The translations under genes were made by a program, and so were the position numbers. Below are positions 38,817-40,430 of a DNA stretch of 40,430 nt, one piece after another. Position 1 is the stretch's first letter. Each line of letters opens with the position of its first letter. The stretch lies in assembly GCF_024171865.1 (NCBI RefSeq), contig NZ_JAMTCN010000035.1, forward strand, positions 1-40,430. The letters are read 5' to 3'. This DNA comes from Prauserella aidingensis. GTDB taxonomy: Bacteria > Actinomycetota > Actinomycetes > Mycobacteriales > Pseudonocardiaceae. The notes beneath the pieces were generated by a model. The model saw only the letters and a list, made by a program, of their open reading frames with translations, was not told the DNA's origin and searched no databases.

Positions 38817-40082
38817 ATGTCCGTTCGTTCGTCGGCACCGGCCGGCTCCCGCTCCGGCGCCGCGGGTTCCGACGCACCGTCCGCAACTCCGTCCGCGGCC
38901 TCGGGCGCAGCCTCGCCCGTGGCCTCGGGCGCGGTTCCGACGCGCCGGGTGACGTTGGCGGTGACCGCGGCGGGACTGTGCTCGTTCGCGCTGCTCTACG
39001 CGCCACAGCCGCTGCTGCCGCAGCTCGCCGAGCAGTTCGCGCTCGACCCCGGCCGCGCCTCGTTGGCGATCAGTGTGGCCACCGGGTCGTTGGCCGTCGC
39101 CGTGCTGCCGCTCGCGGTGTTGTCGGAGATCGTCGGCCGCAAACCCGTCATCGTCGCCTCGGTGCTGATCTCGGCTCTACTGGGCCTACTGCTGCCGCTC
39201 GCGCCGACGTTCGACGCGCTGCTCGTGATGCGGGTGCTGCAGGGCGTGGCCATCGCCGGATTCCCCGGGGTGGCGGCCGCGTACCTGGCCGAACGCCTCG
39301 GCGCCGCGGGGGTGGCGGGCGCCGTCGGGGCGATGGTCGCGGGCAACACGCTCGGCGGGCTGTCCGGACGGCTCAGCGCGGGATTCACCACCGACGCGTT
39401 CGGCTGGCACGGCGCACTCGCCGTCGTCGGCGGGATCGGCCTGGTGTGCGCCCTGATCACCACGGCGTTCCTGCCCGGCCTGCCGAAACGCGCCACGAGA
39501 CCGAAGCTCCGCGACGTCGGGCGCGGACTCCTCGCCGCCGCGTCGGACCGCGTCCTGCTGGCGCAGTACGTCGTGGCGATGGTCGCGATGGGCTCGTTCG
39601 TCGCGCTGTACAACGTTGCCGGGTTCCGCCTCACCGGTGACCTCGGCCTGTACCCGGCGACCGCCTCGCTGGTGTTCGTCGCCTACGCGGGAGGCGCGGC
39701 CGCCTCGAGCAGGGCCGGACGGCTGGTCGCGCGGTTCGGGCGGGTGCGGACGGCGTGCACCGGTCTCGCGCTGACGATCGCCGGTGCGGTGCTGACATTG
39801 CCGGACTCGGTCCCGCTCGTCGCGGCGGGCTTCCTCGTCCTCACGCTGGGGTTCTTCACCGCACACTCGGTGGCCAGCGGCTGGGCCGCCGCCGAGGCCC
39901 CGCCCGCGGGGCGCGGACAGGCGGGCGGGCTCTACAACGCCTGCTACTACCTCGGCAGCAGCGTGGGAGGAGCGGCGGGCGCGGTGCTGTACGGCCACGC
40001 GGGCTGGGCCTGGCTCGTGGCCGCTGTCGCGGGCGCGCTCACGGTCGGCATCCTGGCGATCCTGTCGGCCCGCCGCGCCTGA
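38817..40082 (+). CDS. MFS transporter (YnfM/arabinose-efflux-like)
   Basis: A 421-aa major facilitator with about 12 helices after a Ser/Ala-rich N-terminal tail of 42 residues. The first helix segment is FALLYAPQPLLPQLAEQFAL, characteristic of YnfM-type efflux proteins, and the loop 2-3 motif is VLSEIVGRKPVIV (G-x-x-x-D/G-R-x-G/K). Helix 5 region reads AMVAGNTLGGLSGRL. The C-terminal half shows LVFVAYAGGAAASSRAGRL, FFTAHSVASGWAAAEAP and YNACYYLGSSVGGAAGAVLY. It probably exports a small hydrophobic compound under control of the divergent LysR protein. The gene ends beside a composite repeat of the B family. Confidence 0.92.
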   Translation: MSVRSSAPAGSRSGAAGSDAPSATPSAASGAASPVASGAVPTRRVTLAVTAAGLCSFALLYAPQPLLPQLAEQFALDPGRASLAISVATGSLAVAVLPLAVLSEIVGRKPVIVASVLISALLGLLLPLAPTFDALLVMRVLQGVAIAGFPGVAAAYLAERLGAAGVAGAVGAMVAGNTLGGLSGRLSAGFTTDAFGWHGALAVVGGIGLVCALITTAFLPGLPKRATRPKLRDVGRGLLAAASDRVLLAQYVVAMVAMGSFVALYNVAGFRLTGDLGLYPATASLVFVAYAGGAAASSRAGRLVARFGRVRTACTGLALTIAGAVLTLPDSVPLVAAGFLVLTLGFFTAHSVASGWAAAEAPPAGRGQAGGLYNACYYLGSSVGGAAGAVLYGHAGWAWLVAAVAGALTVGILAILSARRA

Positions 40083-40087
40083 ACCTC

Positions 40088-40122
40088 GCCCCCAAGGGCA
40101 CCTTGGTGGCGTTGAACGCCAC
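40088..40122 (-). repeat. composite intergenic repeat B, copy 4 (inverted, 3' part only)
   Basis: Minus-strand copy of the 3' part of the module: a palindromic TGGCGTTCAACGCCA followed by the CCAAGG-TGC-CCTTGG hairpin and a G run. It starts 6 bp after the MFS stop and faces copy 3 in inverted orientation. Confidence 0.8.
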
Positions 40123-40126
40123 AAAA

Positions 40127-40218
40127 GTTCCCCTCGCACAACGGTTCCCCTCGCACAACGGTTCCCCTCGCACAACGGTTCCCCTCGCACAACGGTTCCC
40201 CTCGCACAACGGTTCCCC
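40127..40218 (+). repeat. 17-bp tandem repeat, six starts, identical units
   Basis: GTTCCCCTCGCACAACG recurs at 40127, 40144, 40161, 40178 and 40195, with the beginning of a sixth at 40212; the period is exactly 17 bp with no substitutions. The lack of divergence indicates recent expansion or ongoing copy-number change. Confidence 0.95.
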
Positions 40219-40278
40219 ACCGCCCCTCACGGCCCCTGACGCGTGCCTGTGTTCGATGCCCCCACAGTGCCCTTGGCA
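40213..40278 (+). repeat. composite intergenic repeat B, copy 3
   Basis: Homologous to the copies at 4934 and 7605: CCACCGCCCCTCACGG, then GACGCGTGCCTGTGTT and a decayed hairpin (CACAG-TGC-CCTTGG). It directly follows the 17-bp array. The stem pairing is weaker than in the other copies. Confidence 0.75.
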
Positions 40279-40307
40279 GCTCGGGGCACGTGACGGAGCG
40301 GCCGAGG

Positions 40308-40430
40308 TCAGGTCGTGGGGCCGACGACGGCGGCCGCCAGCAGACCACCGCCGAGGGGCAGTACGGCGGGGCGGAGCCGGTCGTCGTCGCGCATCGTCCT
40401 GGCGACGTCGCGGAGCGCGAGCAGCTCCGG
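40308..40430 (-). CDS. C-terminal end of an O-methyltransferase-like protein (partial)
   Basis: The minus strand is open from the window edge to a TGA at 40308-40310, giving 40 residues. They read PELLALRDVARTMRDDDRLR followed by PAVLPLGGGLLAAAVVGPTT. The pattern RDVAR…DDDRLRPAVLPLGGGLL matches the end of actinobacterial class I SAM-dependent O-methyltransferases, in which the last strands close the Rossmann-like core. In M. tuberculosis the corresponding gene Rv1220c lies after the Tag/DUF3117 region and is divergent from sigE, so sigE may lie just outside the window (inference). Confidence 0.7.
   Translation of the reverse strand, partial: PELLALRDVARTMRDDDRLRPAVLPLGGGLLAAAVVGPTT

Noticed and set aside
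40127-40218. The 17-bp array as CRISPR or an origin iteron set
   Set aside because: Units are directly abutting without spacers, and there is no replication gene or AT-rich stretch nearby.
1-40430. tRNA, rRNA, insertion sequences or phage genes
   Set aside because: No T-loop-like GGTTCGAATC segments, no transposase or integrase motifs and no terminal inverted repeats with target duplications were seen.

Overview
This is a very GC-rich, gene-dense actinobacterial chromosome segment. Several genes point to a mycolata- or Pseudonocardiaceae-like actinomycete (Saccharomonospora/Amycolatopsis type; the genus is inference). They are WbbL for the arabinogalactan linker, FbiA and the two-domain FbiB for coenzyme F420, the succinylase branch of diaminopimelate synthesis (DapC, DapD, DapE), a 7Fe ferredoxin, the tiny DUF3117 protein, and a DapD/DapE...LOG...Tag...DUF3117...O-methyltransferase order that loosely follows the Mycobacterium tuberculosis Rv1201c-Rv1220c region. 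No tRNA, rRNA, IS element, CRISPR array or prophage was seen.

Layout. (1) 1-8.6 kb: envelope glycosylation island with three minus-strand glycosyltransferases (one a GT2-GT4 fusion) divergent from two GT4 enzymes and WbbL. (2) 8.6-12.3 kb: ABC-2 exporter divergent from a NarL-type sensor kinase/response regulator pair. (3) 12.3-16 kb: a low-complexity hypothetical protein, GDP-mannose pyrophosphorylase, an overlapping HhH-GPD DNA glycosylase and an acidic hypothetical protein. (4) 16.2-20.8 kb: a FadR-type regulator divergent from an operon of an NRAMP-like transporter without the metal-binding motifs, PxpB, PxpC and a D-glutamate cyclase-family protein, a 5-oxoproline/D-glutamate module. (5) 21-26.2 kb: YtrA-type GntR with a membrane protein, then a minus-strand FbiA-FbiB-Nudix run and a GNAT gene. 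(6) 26.4-31.3 kb: FdxA-DapC, a HicBA toxin-antitoxin pair, DapD, a lipoprotein and DapE. (7) 31.3-40.4 kb: two LOG-family proteins, PlsC-like acyltransferase, a small membrane-anchored protein overlapping Tag, enoyl-CoA hydratase, DUF3117, leucyl aminopeptidase, a LysR/MFS divergent pair and the C-terminus of an O-methyltransferase.

The most unusual content is intergenic. Eight short tandem arrays (about 50 units) of one 21-bp unit, sense consensus GTGTTGCGGWTTCCGGGG plus three variable bases, are scattered over 35 kb. Seven of the eight sit just 3' of a gene and read in that gene's sense direction. A second, composite repeat (a tandem micro-array followed by a conserved 65-100 bp module ending in a CCAAGG-TGC-CCTTGG hairpin) occurs at three sites. 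Two are directly upstream of glycosyltransferase promoters; at the third, two inverted copies flank six identical 17-bp units. Neither family matches a repeat class I can name. A recurrent TAnnnT box 6-7 nt before the start codon suggests that many genes here are leaderless.
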